Source: Bacillus sp. MRMR6 (GTDB taxonomy: Bacteria > Bacillota > Bacilli > Bacillales > Cytobacillaceae). From it: DNA of 64,000 nt. Location of the stretch: positions 1 to 64,000 of the forward strand of contig NZ_MSLS01000011.1 of NCBI RefSeq assembly GCF_001940785.1, given 5' to 3'. The notes under the pieces are model-generated. The model searched no databases, had not been told where the DNA came from, and saw only the letters and a program-made list of their open reading frames with translations. Each line of letters starts with the position of its first letter. Position 1 is the first letter of the stretch. The translations under genes were made by a program, and so were the position numbers. This document shows, one piece after another, positions 1 through 7,765 of the stretch.

Positions 1-68
1 TCAGGAACCAAGTCATCAATAGTTACAAATTCAAATTCATTTTGGGTTGATACTTTTGGTTTAAACAT
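1..68 (-). CDS. IS1182-type transposase, N-terminal end only
   Basis: An open frame runs off the left edge of the window on the minus strand, starting with ATG at 68 behind a GGTG-type ribosome binding site. The 22 visible residues begin MFKPKVSTQNEFEFVTIDDL and then VP. They resemble the opening of IS1182-family transposases, which begin MFK and carry an 'EFV.ID.LVP' segment before the catalytic domain. Only the amino end is inside the window, so neither the DDE domain nor the outer element end can be checked. The GC-rich palindromic repeat just outside the gene fits a mobile-element border. Confidence 0.5.
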   Translation of the reverse strand, partial: MFKPKVSTQNEFEFVTIDDLVP

Positions 69-131
69 ATATTTCACCACTTATTATTTAATTTTTAATT
101 ATGTAGAGAGCTGTACACTATAGATTTAAAC

Positions 132-268
132 TCTGTTGAATTGCGTGGAAGGCACGTAGACTCCTGCGGGACTAGAAGGTCAGGGTGAGACCCCGCAGGA
201 GCGCAAGCGACGAGGAGGCTCACCGACCGCCCGCGGAAAGCGAAGTGCCTGGAGCGCAATTCAACAGA
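132..268. repeat. GC-rich palindromic interspersed repeat
   Basis: A 137-bp element is bounded by a perfect 14-bp inverted repeat (TCTGTTGAATTGCG at 132-145, CGCAATTCAACAGA at 255-268). Inside are further GC-rich complementary blocks (ACTCCTGCGGG near 160 with CCCCGCAGGAG near 191; CGCCCGCGG near 228). It stands out by GC content from the AT-rich flanks. Similar blocks are a familiar dispersed repeat in Bacillus genomes. It has no coding capacity and may be a MITE or a structured RNA-like repeat. Confidence 0.7.
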
Positions 269-345
269 CATATTTCAAAGCCTTTTATAATAATATTATA
301 ACAAATTAACGCGGTGAATCGTTAAAATACTTGCATAAAAATAAG

Positions 346-372
346 AGGCTGTCGAAAGTTTCTCGACAGCCT
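346..372 (-). terminator. Intrinsic terminator of the YcxB-like gene
   Basis: A 10-bp perfect stem (AGGCTGTCGA at 346-355, TCGACAGCCT at 363-372) is followed on the minus strand by CTTATTTTTATG. It lies 12 bp past the stop of the minus-strand gene at 384. Confidence 0.8.
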
Positions 373-383
373 GACCCTAAGAT

Positions 384-914
384 TTAGGGTTTTTCCCTAT
401 GTGATAACTTTTCGTTTAGAAATGTTTTGAGTTCCTCTATATTAGGTATGTCTCGTTTAGGAATGATATAAGCACTTACAGAACTATTATAGAGATAAAG
501 GGTCGCATCGTCCTCCTTGTACTTGATGATACCCGACCAGTTTACCTTGGTTTCTCCGTTAGCGGTCGTATCAACAATTCCTTCTTCTGATAAATTCATC
601 GTATGACGTCCCAATAACCCATCATTTTTACCTTCAGCAATCATTTTTTTAGTTTGACGTTTAATATGGTTATAAAAATACTTAGGATAAAAAATCGACC
701 AAAGTCCGCCAATAAAAGCAAACGGAAGAAAGGTGTAGAGAAAGGGAATATCTGCAAGATTAGCAAAAACGTATGCAATAATTATGTAGATAATTGGTGT
801 TGCATATCGTTGCATTTTAAGCGATTTTTTTGCAGTCTCTGAATTTTTAACATGAAACAGATTAAACTTCAAATAATCCTCTTCGGACAAATTGTACTTA
901 ATTTCCATTCCCAT
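384..914 (-). CDS. YcxB-family membrane protein
   Basis: About 176 residues. The N-terminal 30 residues are polar, two adjacent hydrophobic segments (about residues 38-75) form a helical hairpin in the membrane, and a soluble C-terminal domain follows. The C-terminal domain (HTMNLSEEGI, then WSGI and 'YIIPKR') is the YcxB-like domain found in small Bacillus membrane proteins of unknown role. ATG at 914 is chosen because AGGGG sits 6 bp upstream; a GTG one codon earlier is closer to the site. Single gene with its own terminator. The family is clear; the function is not known. Confidence 0.75.
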   Translation of the reverse strand: MGMEIKYNLSEEDYLKFNLFHVKNSETAKKSLKMQRYATPIIYIIIAYVFANLADIPFLYTFLPFAFIGGLWSIFYPKYFYNHIKRQTKKMIAEGKNDGLLGRHTMNLSEEGIVDTTANGETKVNWSGIIKYKEDDATLYLYNSSVSAYIIPKRDIPNIEELKTFLNEKLSHREKP

Positions 915-1086
915 CACATTCCCCTATCAATATAACTATAAATAAAATTAGATTAACTACTCTTTATTATATCAAACGTACTTGTTTAGAAACGGTTAAT
1001 TAGACTTGAATTAGTAAAAAAAGGAAACTTTTAATTTCCTCATTCGTAGGTATTTATAGGAAGGTTTATTAAGAAAGAGATGCTTC

Positions 1087-1341
1087 ATGACTCAAATAAT
1101 GATGTGGTTTGTTATAGGTTATATTGTGTTATCGTTGGTTTTGGTGCCGTTCCAATACAGGTATATAAAACAGTTAGAAGAAATGAGAATAATAAATAAC
1201 GCAAAGAAGAAAAGCCAAGGTGATATGTATGAGGAGATGGAGTTTGAACATCAAGTATTACATGCCAATGCGCAGGGTAATATGCTTTTCTTTTTAGCCA
1301 ATATTTTAGCGACAATAATATATAAAGTTAAACACCGTTAA
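1087..1341 (+). CDS. Small membrane protein, DUF3949-like
   Basis: 84 residues with an N-terminal transmembrane segment (about 4-21), a charged helical middle rich in Lys/Glu (28-58) and a second hydrophobic stretch near the C-terminus (64-79). The pattern 'VLVPFQYRYI' after the first helix is what I associate with the Bacillus-restricted DUF3949 family; that assignment is from memory and moderate. Function unknown. Transcribed alone, ending in a strong terminator at 1361. Confidence 0.55.
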   Translation: MTQIMMWFVIGYIVLSLVLVPFQYRYIKQLEEMRIINNAKKKSQGDMYEEMEFEHQVLHANAQGNMLFFLANILATIIYKVKHR

Positions 1342-1360
1342 TAGCACTAAAATCATAAAT

Positions 1361-1396
1361 CCAAGGTCTTCATATGAGACCTTGGTTTTTTATTTT
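1361..1396 (+). terminator. Intrinsic terminator
   Basis: Perfect 9-bp stem CCAAGGTCT (1361-1369) with AGACCTTGG (1377-1385), followed by TTTTTTATTTTT. It serves the small membrane protein ending at 1341. Confidence 0.9.
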
Positions 1397-1419
1397 TAGT
1401 AACATTGCCCAAGTCTTTG

Positions 1420-1458
1420 GGAATACCATACTGATGTATATGAAAGGAGTGGTATTCC
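1420..1458 (+). promoter_or_regulatory. Inverted repeat enclosing the ribosome binding site
   Basis: GGAATACCAT (1420-1429) and GTGGTATTCC (1449-1458) can pair over 9 bp plus one G-U. The ribosome binding site AAAGGAG (1443-1449) of the next gene lies in the loop and at the start of the 3' arm, and the start codon follows 1 bp later (1460). It could be an operator or an RNA structure that masks translation initiation. Confidence 0.45.
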
Positions 1459-1459
1459 A

Positions 1460-1876
1460 ATGTATCCTTATCAAGGCGGCAATCAGCAGCACAGCCAAAT
1501 AAAAGGACTATGTCAGCAGTATATGAATTATCATGTAATGGGTGAGCTTACTGATGGTTCACAAATGAACGGAATTATTGAAGACATGGATGACGAAGGT
1601 GTGACAATGTTAGTTCCTGAAGACGTAGATGCAGACCAAGACGATATGCGCTTTGGCGGCGGTTATGGTGGAGGTTTTGATGGGGGCTATAACGGAAATG
1701 GCGGTTATGGAGGCTACGGAGGTTATGGTGGCGGTCATGACGGATATGGACATCCTCGAAGGAGATATCGACGCTACAGACGCCAACATTTCCCTTATTA
1801 TTTATTAAGAAGATTACTCCGTTATCCATATTACGGTGGAGGTTATGGTGGCGGTTATGGCGAAGGATATTATTAA
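1460..1876 (+). CDS. Gly/Tyr-rich protein with a small N-terminal domain
   Basis: 138 residues in three parts. Residues 1-55 hold a compact acidic domain with 'GELTDGSQMNGIIED' and 'GVTMLVPE', an LSm/Sm-fold-like pattern seen in several Bacillus low-complexity proteins. Residues 64-100 and 125-138 are Gly-Tyr repeats (GGYGG). Between them is a strongly basic Arg/Tyr block (about 99-108). Such Gly-Tyr-rich proteins in spore formers are often surface or coat associated, but nothing here proves that. No signal peptide. Strong RBS AAAGGAG sits inside the inverted repeat described above. Function unknown. Confidence 0.6.
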   Translation: MYPYQGGNQQHSQIKGLCQQYMNYHVMGELTDGSQMNGIIEDMDDEGVTMLVPEDVDADQDDMRFGGGYGGGFDGGYNGNGGYGGYGGYGGGHDGYGHPRRRYRRYRRQHFPYYLLRRLLRYPYYGGGYGGGYGEGYY

Positions 1877-1900
1877 TAATCCTGTTAATTCACCATAATT

Positions 1901-1974
1901 TAATCAAACGTTTGATTAGCAGCATTAAACCCATATGGTCCTTAGGATTTGCGAGTTCAATCAAACGTTTGATT
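1901..1974. promoter_or_regulatory. Two copies of a TetR-operator-like palindrome
   Basis: TAATCAAACGTTTGATTA (1901-1918) is a perfect 18-bp palindrome and its 16-bp core AATCAAACGTTTGATT recurs at 1959-1974, centres 57 bp apart. The size and symmetry fit operators of TetR-family repressors. No regulator gene is next to it. They precede the hydrolase gene at 2156 by about 180 bp, so they could control it. A related pair lies at 51767-51816. Confidence 0.45.
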
Positions 1975-2155
1975 AGTTTTATCATCTCTCTTACATAGAT
2001 GCCGTTTCTAAGTCATTTCAGTTAGTCTATTTCTTACTTTTTCCTAAATGAAATTATTTTTGGAAAAAATTTGAACGAATCCCCTACCTAGGTCGTAATA
2101 TCTTTAGCTAATAAATTATAACGAGAATGATAGATAAAAAAGGTGGAGGATATTA

Positions 2156-3136
2156 ATGAGTAAAGAATTTGAAGTGATCGTACAAGGTCAGTACCCGCTA
2201 GGAGCAACATTAACCATTCCGGACGGAAGTCTAGAAAAATATCCTCTAATCGTGATGGTACATGGAAGCGGACCGACTGACCGCGATTCTAATGCAAAAG
2301 GAATGCCAATCAATGTATTTAAGGAATTAAGTGAGTTAGCGACAGAAGAAGGCTTTGCTAGTATTCGGTACGATAAAAGAGGCATAGGGGCAAGCAAAGG
2401 GAACTATCTTGAAACAGGAGTGTACGATTTAATTGACGATGCACAGGCCGTTGTAGCATTCGCGAAAAGTCATCCAAACATTGATGAAGAAAATATTATT
2501 CTACTAGGGCACAGTGAGGGCTGTATTATTGCCCCATATGTAAATGAGCGAGTCTCAGTAGATGGGATGATTCTACTTGCTGGAACAGCCGAGCCTTTAG
2601 AAGAGACAACCGCTTGGCAAAGAGAACAAATTGCTGAAGACATACGTTCATTAAAAGGCTTCGAGGGCTGGATTACAAGATTGCTAAAAATTGATCAAAA
2701 GATTCATAAAATGAATGAAGATTTGACAAAGGCGATATTAGGAACGGACAAACCTGTGATTAAATACAAAGGGAAAAAGATTAATGCGAAGTGGAACCGC
2801 GAGCATGCAGATATTGATGTCTCAAAATTGCTCCCAAAAGTAACTTGCTCTGTCCTTGCCATTACTGGAACGAAGGATATCAATGCAAAGGTTAGTGATT
2901 TAGAGAAAATCAAAGTACTTGTTCAAGGTGAATGCGAAACACATATCATTCGAGATATGAACCATATGCTTCGTAAAACCGATGCAGCGTACAGCATGAG
3001 TAAAATCATGAATGACTATAAGAAAAACCTTAAAAAGCCTGTGGACCGTGAATTAAAAGACAAAGTGGCGTCATGGCTACGAAATTGGAAGAATAGAGAA
3101 GTGAGTGTAGCGCAATTCGAAATGTTGGTAAAATAA
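2156..3136 (+). CDS. Alpha/beta hydrolase (serine hydrolase, S33-like)
   Basis: 326 residues, cytoplasmic, no signal peptide. The alpha/beta hydrolase fold is shown by the oxyanion-hole segment HGSGPTDRD (36-44), the nucleophile elbow GHSEG with Ser120, an acidic residue at Asp241 in 'ITGTKDIN', and His270 in 'DMNHML', giving a complete Ser-Asp-His triad. The insertion between about 150 and 215 is the lid. Relatives are annotated as dipeptidyl aminopeptidase/acylaminoacyl-peptidase-like or carboxylesterases; the substrate cannot be read from sequence. RBS AGGTGGAGG lies 7 bp before ATG. Monocistronic, with a terminator right after it. Confidence 0.85.
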   Translation: MSKEFEVIVQGQYPLGATLTIPDGSLEKYPLIVMVHGSGPTDRDSNAKGMPINVFKELSELATEEGFASIRYDKRGIGASKGNYLETGVYDLIDDAQAVVAFAKSHPNIDEENIILLGHSEGCIIAPYVNERVSVDGMILLAGTAEPLEETTAWQREQIAEDIRSLKGFEGWITRLLKIDQKIHKMNEDLTKAILGTDKPVIKYKGKKINAKWNREHADIDVSKLLPKVTCSVLAITGTKDINAKVSDLEKIKVLVQGECETHIIRDMNHMLRKTDAAYSMSKIMNDYKKNLKKPVDRELKDKVASWLRNWKNREVSVAQFEMLVK

Positions 3137-3146
3137 ATAGTAAAAC

Positions 3147-3192
3147 CCTTGGGCATCGTTCAACTTCTACGATGCCCAAGGCATGTTCTTTT
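3147..3192 (+). terminator. Intrinsic terminator of the hydrolase gene
   Basis: 13-bp perfect stem CCTTGGGCATCGT (3147-3159) with ACGATGCCCAAGG (3169-3181), followed by CATGTTCTTTTTCC. Confidence 0.85.
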
Positions 3193-3349
3193 TCCAAAAA
3201 TTAATTTAAACCAAGTATTGGGTGTTAGTGGATGCATTCCATACTTCTATCGCTTATTCGATTGGTATATACCATAAGATTATTTTTAGACTTACACTTT
3301 AGAAGAACCTTGTTCATAGTATACAAGGACTTTGAGAAGGAGGTCTTCG

Positions 3350-3796
3350 ATGTACCCTAACATGAATAATTACGAAGAACTGTATAGACAAATGGAATTG
3401 TTGGTTAGCAATATTGAGAAAGCGATTAACGGAGAATACAGTGCGGTTCAGTGCTACGACCAACTTGCTAAACTGGCTTCAAGACAAGATGAAAAACAGC
3501 AACTCCAAGAAATACGAGCGGATGAACAGAAACACTTGGAAAGTTTCTTGCAGATTTATACTAGTCTTACTGGGAGGCAATATCAGCCAAAGATTACGGA
3601 GGAGTGCCCATCTGTCTATAAAGAAGGCGTTGAACTTGCCTTCCGGGATGAACAAGAAACTGTAGACTTTTATCTAGATATTGCTGATCAAGCAAATAAT
3701 CAATTTATTAAAGACACTTTTCGCAGAGCCTCTGCCGACGAACAAAATCATGCTGTATGGTTTTTATATTTCTTGTCCAAAATGCTCAGTCAATAG
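3350..3796 (+). CDS. Ferritin-like / rubrerythrin-type four-helix protein
   Basis: 148 residues from ATG 3350. That start is preferred over an in-frame TTG at 3332 because the AAGGAGGT ribosome binding site lies inside the longer reading. The protein is all helical with two E-x-x-H motifs typical of diiron ferritin-like proteins: Glu29 then 'DEQKH' (58-62), and Glu101/Glu103 then 'DEQNH' (130-134). This resembles YhjR-like rubrerythrin-domain proteins of Bacillus. There is no rubredoxin zinc domain, so electron transfer by a linked rubredoxin is absent. Likely role in iron or peroxide handling; not proven. Confidence 0.75.
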   Translation: MYPNMNNYEELYRQMELLVSNIEKAINGEYSAVQCYDQLAKLASRQDEKQQLQEIRADEQKHLESFLQIYTSLTGRQYQPKITEECPSVYKEGVELAFRDEQETVDFYLDIADQANNQFIKDTFRRASADEQNHAVWFLYFLSKMLSQ

Positions 3797-3806
3797 ACTG
3801 GGTTTT
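3785..3806 (+). terminator. Short terminator overlapping the stop of the ferritin-like gene
   Basis: CTCAGTC (3785-3791) pairs with GACTGGG (3796-3802), followed by TTTT. The hairpin includes the stop codon and lies between two convergent genes. Confidence 0.55.
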
Positions 3807-4513
3807 CATTTTGAAAGAGTAGTTGTTGATGATAATTGATCTTCATACTTGTCAATAAAGAGAGTCCCGTTACTATTGATGACCGCATAATAAATCTCAT
3901 CGATCTGTAAATTTCTTTTTTGGCACTCCACTTCAAGCCATTCCCTGTTGTATTTGCCGGCCGTATTTTTTTCTATAATTTCTCCGTCCATAATTAACTC
4001 AATAGGCAGTGACACCGAAGAATGTGCCATATTGAAGTCTTGCTTTACTGGATTTTGGTAGGGCTGTTTTTTTAAAATGGACAATTCCCCACTGACTTCA
4101 AGCAATACATACTCCAATTCATATATATTAAAAATCCCCTGCTCACGTAAAAGTTGATTGAGGTCGTCAAGTGAAAACTTTGCCTTTTTCATATTCTCAT
4201 CAAGTAATTTCCCCTTCTCAATGAGCACAGTCGGTTTCCCAGATACCCACTTCCGGATCCTCCTGCTTCTTGAAGAAACCACCATGAATAAATAATACAT
4301 TAATACTAAGCTCAAGAATGAAGCTAACATTTCCTTGAACTTTATACTAGTATCAAATCCCATGTTTGCAATAAAGGAACCAATTGTTACCGACAAAGCA
4401 AAGCTATAGTGGTTTTTGTGGCTGTTAATATGCTTTCCGATAAAAAATGTAACAAACATTAGTATAATAAAACTAGTACCTGTTCTCAAAATGGGGATAA
4501 GTAAGTCCTTCAT
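3806..4513 (-). CDS. YetF-family (DUF421) membrane protein
   Basis: About 235 residues from ATG 4513, chosen because AAGGAG lies 6 bp upstream; an ATG 21 bp further up overlaps that site. Three N-terminal membrane segments (about 7-25, 33-50, 60-80) are followed by a soluble domain with the family motif 'GKPTVLIEKGKL' and a distal beta-rich part around 'WLEVECQKRNL' and 'YYAVINSNGTLFIDK'. DUF421 proteins (YetF, YkjA, YdfS, YrbG of Bacillus) are common in spore formers and their biochemical role is not settled. A second, shorter member is at 58562. Confidence 0.85.
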   Translation of the reverse strand: MKDLLIPILRTGTSFIILMFVTFFIGKHINSHKNHYSFALSVTIGSFIANMGFDTSIKFKEMLASFLSLVLMYYLFMVVSSRSRRIRKWVSGKPTVLIEKGKLLDENMKKAKFSLDDLNQLLREQGIFNIYELEYVLLEVSGELSILKKQPYQNPVKQDFNMAHSSVSLPIELIMDGEIIEKNTAGKYNREWLEVECQKRNLQIDEIYYAVINSNGTLFIDKYEDQLSSTTTLSK

Positions 4514-4632
4514 TGTTTTCTCCTTCATATGCAATATTCATATCATATCCAATTAAAGAAAAAACTTTATTTTCTGATACGGAATTTCTATAATGGTAGA
4601 TACACTAAACAACAAAGAGAAGAGGGGTTACC

Positions 4633-5202
4633 ATAAATATATTGTGGGATTTTGACGGAACATTATTTGACACCTATCCAGCGCTTGTCGAAGGTTTCAT
4701 TCACTTAAGCGGGCGGAAACTAGAGCCCAACGAAGTGCTACGCTGGCTGAAAATCAATTCAAAAGAAGCCTTTAAGCATTATGGGATTGATGAAAGCAGA
4801 CGTGCGGAGTATATAAAGTTATATAACGAATATTCTTTTAGCAGTAAGCCTTTTAAGCATTTAGAAGAAGTATTATCGATTGCCGATGATAATTTTATCG
4901 TTACACATCGGGATAAAGAATCAACGATCTTCCTCTTAGAAAAATTTAAGTTAATTCAATACTTTAAAGAAATCGTGTCGGTGGAAGAACAAGGTTTTAC
5001 GAGAAAGCCTCATATTTCTTCTTATGAGCATGTGATAAAAATCCATCCTATCGATTTAGTTATCGGTGACCGTGATTTAGATTTAATTCCTGCAAGAGAA
5101 TTAGGGATCAAAACCGTTGCCTTTCAAAATCGAAATATCGAGGCTGATTTTCATATTGATGACTATGCTGATTTTCGTGATACAGTCTTGAATCACCTAT
5201 AA
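4633..5202 (+). CDS. HAD-superfamily phosphatase, apparently with an ATA start
   Basis: About 189 residues. HAD motif I is the N-terminal 'WDFDGTLFDT' (both Asp present), motif II is the Thr of 'FIVTHRD', and motif III/IV are Lys in 'GFTRKPH' and 'VIGDRDLDL'. Phosphoglycolate-phosphatase-like subfamily with a small helical cap. The only canonical start in frame near the end is TTG at 4642, which would cut the first strand and sits 14 bp from the RBS. Homologues normally begin M-x-I-L-W-D-F-D-G, which places the start at ATA 4633, 5 bp after GAGGGG. ATA is therefore probably a mutated ATG or a rare start. Confidence 0.75.
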   Translation: MNILWDFDGTLFDTYPALVEGFIHLSGRKLEPNEVLRWLKINSKEAFKHYGIDESRRAEYIKLYNEYSFSSKPFKHLEEVLSIADDNFIVTHRDKESTIFLLEKFKLIQYFKEIVSVEEQGFTRKPHISSYEHVIKIHPIDLVIGDRDLDLIPARELGIKTVAFQNRNIEADFHIDDYADFRDTVLNHL

Positions 5203-5218
5203 TATGGGCACACCACAG

Positions 5219-5251
5219 AGAAAGAGCTCTTTGCAGAAAAGAGCTCTTTCT
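5219..5251. terminator. Bidirectional terminator
   Basis: AGAAAGAGCTCTTT (5219-5232) pairs with AAAGAGCTCTTTCT (5238-5251). It separates the plus-strand HAD gene from the minus-strand lipoprotein gene that ends at 5268. Confidence 0.8.
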
Positions 5252-5267
5252 AAATACCTTTTGAATA

Positions 5268-5627
5268 CTACTCAATGATAAATTCAGCAACCGTTTCCTT
5301 GTCGTCTCCAATTGAGAAGGTAGTGAAGGTAACCTCACTGTCTAGTTCCACTTCTTTTTTATCAATTTGACTTTTAGCTTCTTCTGATAGTCGATATTGT
5401 ACATCTTGACCTTCTACTGTGATCATAACCTCATCGTTAGCTTCGATACTCTTTAGGATTCCAACTATTTCTGGGGCTTCTTGCCCAGCAAGCATGATAC
5501 CACTTGCATTACCTGCTGTTTCTTCACCAGTTTCCTCGTTTTGATCTTTGCTAACCCCACAAGCACCTAAGAATGACAACATCAAGAAGCAAACCATCAC
5601 TAACGCCAGTTTTCTCCATTTCAGCAC
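5268..5627 (-). CDS. Small lipoprotein
   Basis: 119 residues from GTG 5627 with GGGGGG about 8 bp upstream. A lipoprotein signal peptide is clear: basic N-terminus, hydrophobic core and lipobox 'FLGAC' with Cys23. The mature part begins with a Glu/Thr-rich linker and then a small beta-rich domain (about 52-119) containing 'VGILKSIEANDEVMITVEGQ'. It is probably anchored to the outer face of the cytoplasmic membrane. I do not recognise the domain; function unknown. It stands alone downstream of the sulfate operon on the same strand. Confidence 0.7.
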   Translation of the reverse strand: MLKWRKLALVMVCFLMLSFLGACGVSKDQNEETGEETAGNASGIMLAGQEAPEIVGILKSIEANDEVMITVEGQDVQYRLSEEAKSQIDKKEVELDSEVTFTTFSIGDDKETVAEFIIE

Positions 5628-5790
5628 AATATCTACCCCCCATTTTAATCCATCTATATGATTAGTCGGTAGAATTTTTATTAAGTTACATTTTTTAGAT
5701 CATCGATGAAGGACATCTTCTTTTTTTCCTGGAATAGATTGGTTTTCTATATAAGATTGAAATATGATTTGATACCCAACACACTAGAAG

Positions 5791-6861
5791 CTAGATGGAA
5801 TAGTCCTCAGGGATGAACACTCTTAGATGTTTGGGCTTTACATACACTTCATCTCCAGTTTTTAAATGTAGACTCCGAAAGTGTTCTTTCATTAGTTCTG
5901 CTTCCAGAAACTCGCCTGTATCATGTCGGACTAGCTCCAATTGTGCAACAGCTCCGACCAAATGGACATGACTTATTTTAGCTGAGACTGCGTCCCTGCT
6001 TGGTACCCGTTCAATGCTTATATCATGTGGTCGGACAAACCCCACTGCTTCGGTATCCTCTTTTTCCAAAAATTCAGGTGCATCAACCTCAAAATTCCCA
6101 TGACGTAATTTCCCTTTATCCAGGCGCCCTTTAAACAAATTTACATTACCTAAAAAGTGATAAACAAACGGACTATTCGGTTTTTCGTAGACTTCCTCTG
6201 GGGTTCCTATTTGCTCGATCCTCCCTTCATTCATAACCACAATTCGATCCGCTACGTCTAGGGCCTCTTCCTGATCGTGCGTTACAAAAATGCTGGTGAT
6301 TTCGTAATCATCATGCAACCTTCGTAACCACCTGCGAAGATCTTTCCGTACCTTCGCATCTAATGCTCCAAACGGTTCATCTAACAAAAGAACCTTTGGC
6401 TCAACTGCTAACGCTCTCGCTAATGCCACGCGCTGTCGTTGCCCCCCTGACAGATGGGACGGATAACGATTCGCAAAGGCCTCTAACTTGACTAGTTTCA
6501 GTAATTCCCATACCTTTTCTGCAATCTCTTGCTTGGAGGGGCGGGTTTTTCGTGGACGTACTCTCAATCCATAAGCGATATTTTCAAACACAGTCATATG
6601 TCGGAACAAGGCATAATGTTGAAAAACAAAGCCTACTTTTCGCTCTTTTGTATGAATATGAGTCATATCTTCTTCTTCAAATAAAATGGCTCCCTGATTC
6701 GCCGCTTCCAATCCGGCAATGATTCGAAGCAGCGATGTTTTTCCAGAACCAGAGGGTCCAAGGAGCGCAACCAGTTCACCTGTTTTAATATCAAAGTTAA
6801 TATTATCAAGGGCTTTAAATGCCCCAAATGATTTTGAGATGTTGTTAATTTGAATACTCAT
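5791..6861 (-). CDS. cysA: Sulfate/thiosulfate ABC transporter ATPase
   Basis: 356 residues from ATG 6861, 1 bp after the cysW stop; a longer upstream reading would run through the cysW coding region and over its own RBS. Walker A GPSGSGKT (35-42), Q-loop in 'FVFQHYALF', signature LSGGQ (137-141), Walker B 'VLLLDEP' with catalytic Glu, and the switch His in '[15 protein letters not shown]' are intact. The C-terminal TOBE/regulatory domain (about 235-356) is typical of CysA. Drives ATP-dependent sulfate import through CysT-CysW. Last gene of yezD-sbp-cysT-cysW-cysA. Confidence 0.95.
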   Translation of the reverse strand: MSIQINNISKSFGAFKALDNINFDIKTGELVALLGPSGSGKTSLLRIIAGLEAANQGAILFEEEDMTHIHTKERKVGFVFQHYALFRHMTVFENIAYGLRVRPRKTRPSKQEIAEKVWELLKLVKLEAFANRYPSHLSGGQRQRVALARALAVEPKVLLLDEPFGALDAKVRKDLRRWLRRLHDDYEITSIFVTHDQEEALDVADRIVVMNEGRIEQIGTPEEVYEKPNSPFVYHFLGNVNLFKGRLDKGKLRHGNFEVDAPEFLEKEDTEAVGFVRPHDISIERVPSRDAVSAKISHVHLVGAVAQLELVRHDTGEFLEAELMKEHFRSLHLKTGDEVYVKPKHLRVFIPEDYSI

Positions 6862-6862
6862 C

Positions 6863-7750
6863 TTAGGAACCCCCTCCTTCTGGAATAAATGATTTTTTTG
6901 CTTTCCATTCAATAAAATTTTTCACAACTAACGTAATAATGGCGAAAAAGGACATGATGGAAGCAACGGCAAAGGCTGCTGAAAATTGGTATTCATTATA
7001 TAAAATTTCAATATGGAGAGGCATCGTGTTTGTTAACCCACGAATATGCCCTGAAACGACTGATACCGCCCCAAACTCGCCAATGGCACGGGCACTGCAG
7101 AGAATAATCCCATATAATAAGCCCCATTTAATATTCGGCAGGGTCACAAATAAAAACGTCTTCCATCCACTCGCGCCAAGCGTTACTGATGCTTCTTCAT
7201 CCGCCGTTCCTTGTGCTTGCATTAACGGTATGAGTTCTCGAGCTACAAATGGTAGAGTTACCAAAAGGGTTGCAAGCACAATCCCCGGTACAGCAAAAAG
7301 GATTCTAATATTATGATCCAGGAGCCAGGGCCCAAACAGGCCATGAGAACTAAATAATAATACAAACACCAAGCCCGCAATAACCGGAGAGATCGCAAAA
7401 GGAAGGTCAATAACCGTAATTAAGATACTCTTCCCTCTAAATTCAAACTTTGTAACGAGCCAGGCCGCTGCAATTCCAAATATAGCATTAAGCGGAACGA
7501 CAATCAGGGTAACGAGCAACGTTAACTTGATTGCCGATAAGGCATCCGGATGACTTATCGCTGCGAAAAAAACTGCACTACCCTTTTCAAAGGCTTTTAC
7601 AAAAATAGCTAATAACGGTAAAACGAGAAACAAAAATAAGAATCCTAAAGAAACTGTAATAAGTCCCCAACGTACAAACCGTGATTCAGAGGTTTGATTG
7701 GTATTCGGCACTGGTGGACTTGAATATTGCAATGAAACATTTCCAGCCAT
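6863..7750 (-). CDS. cysW: Sulfate ABC transporter permease
   Basis: 295 residues with six membrane segments. The cytoplasmic coupling loop carries the EAA-type motif '[20 protein letters not shown]', which contacts CysA. The CysW assignment rests on length, the '[17 protein letters not shown]' segment and the order cysT-cysW-cysA. RBS GGGGTG lies 5 bp before ATG. Forms the membrane channel for sulfate together with CysT. Gap of 15 bp from cysT and 1 bp to cysA, so translation is probably coupled. Confidence 0.93.
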   Translation of the reverse strand: MAGNVSLQYSSPPVPNTNQTSESRFVRWGLITVSLGFLFLFLVLPLLAIFVKAFEKGSAVFFAAISHPDALSAIKLTLLVTLIVVPLNAIFGIAAAWLVTKFEFRGKSILITVIDLPFAISPVIAGLVFVLLFSSHGLFGPWLLDHNIRILFAVPGIVLATLLVTLPFVARELIPLMQAQGTADEEASVTLGASGWKTFLFVTLPNIKWGLLYGIILCSARAIGEFGAVSVVSGHIRGLTNTMPLHIEILYNEYQFSAAFAVASIMSFFAIITLVVKNFIEWKAKKSFIPEGGGS

Positions 7751-7765
7751 TCATACACCCCATCA

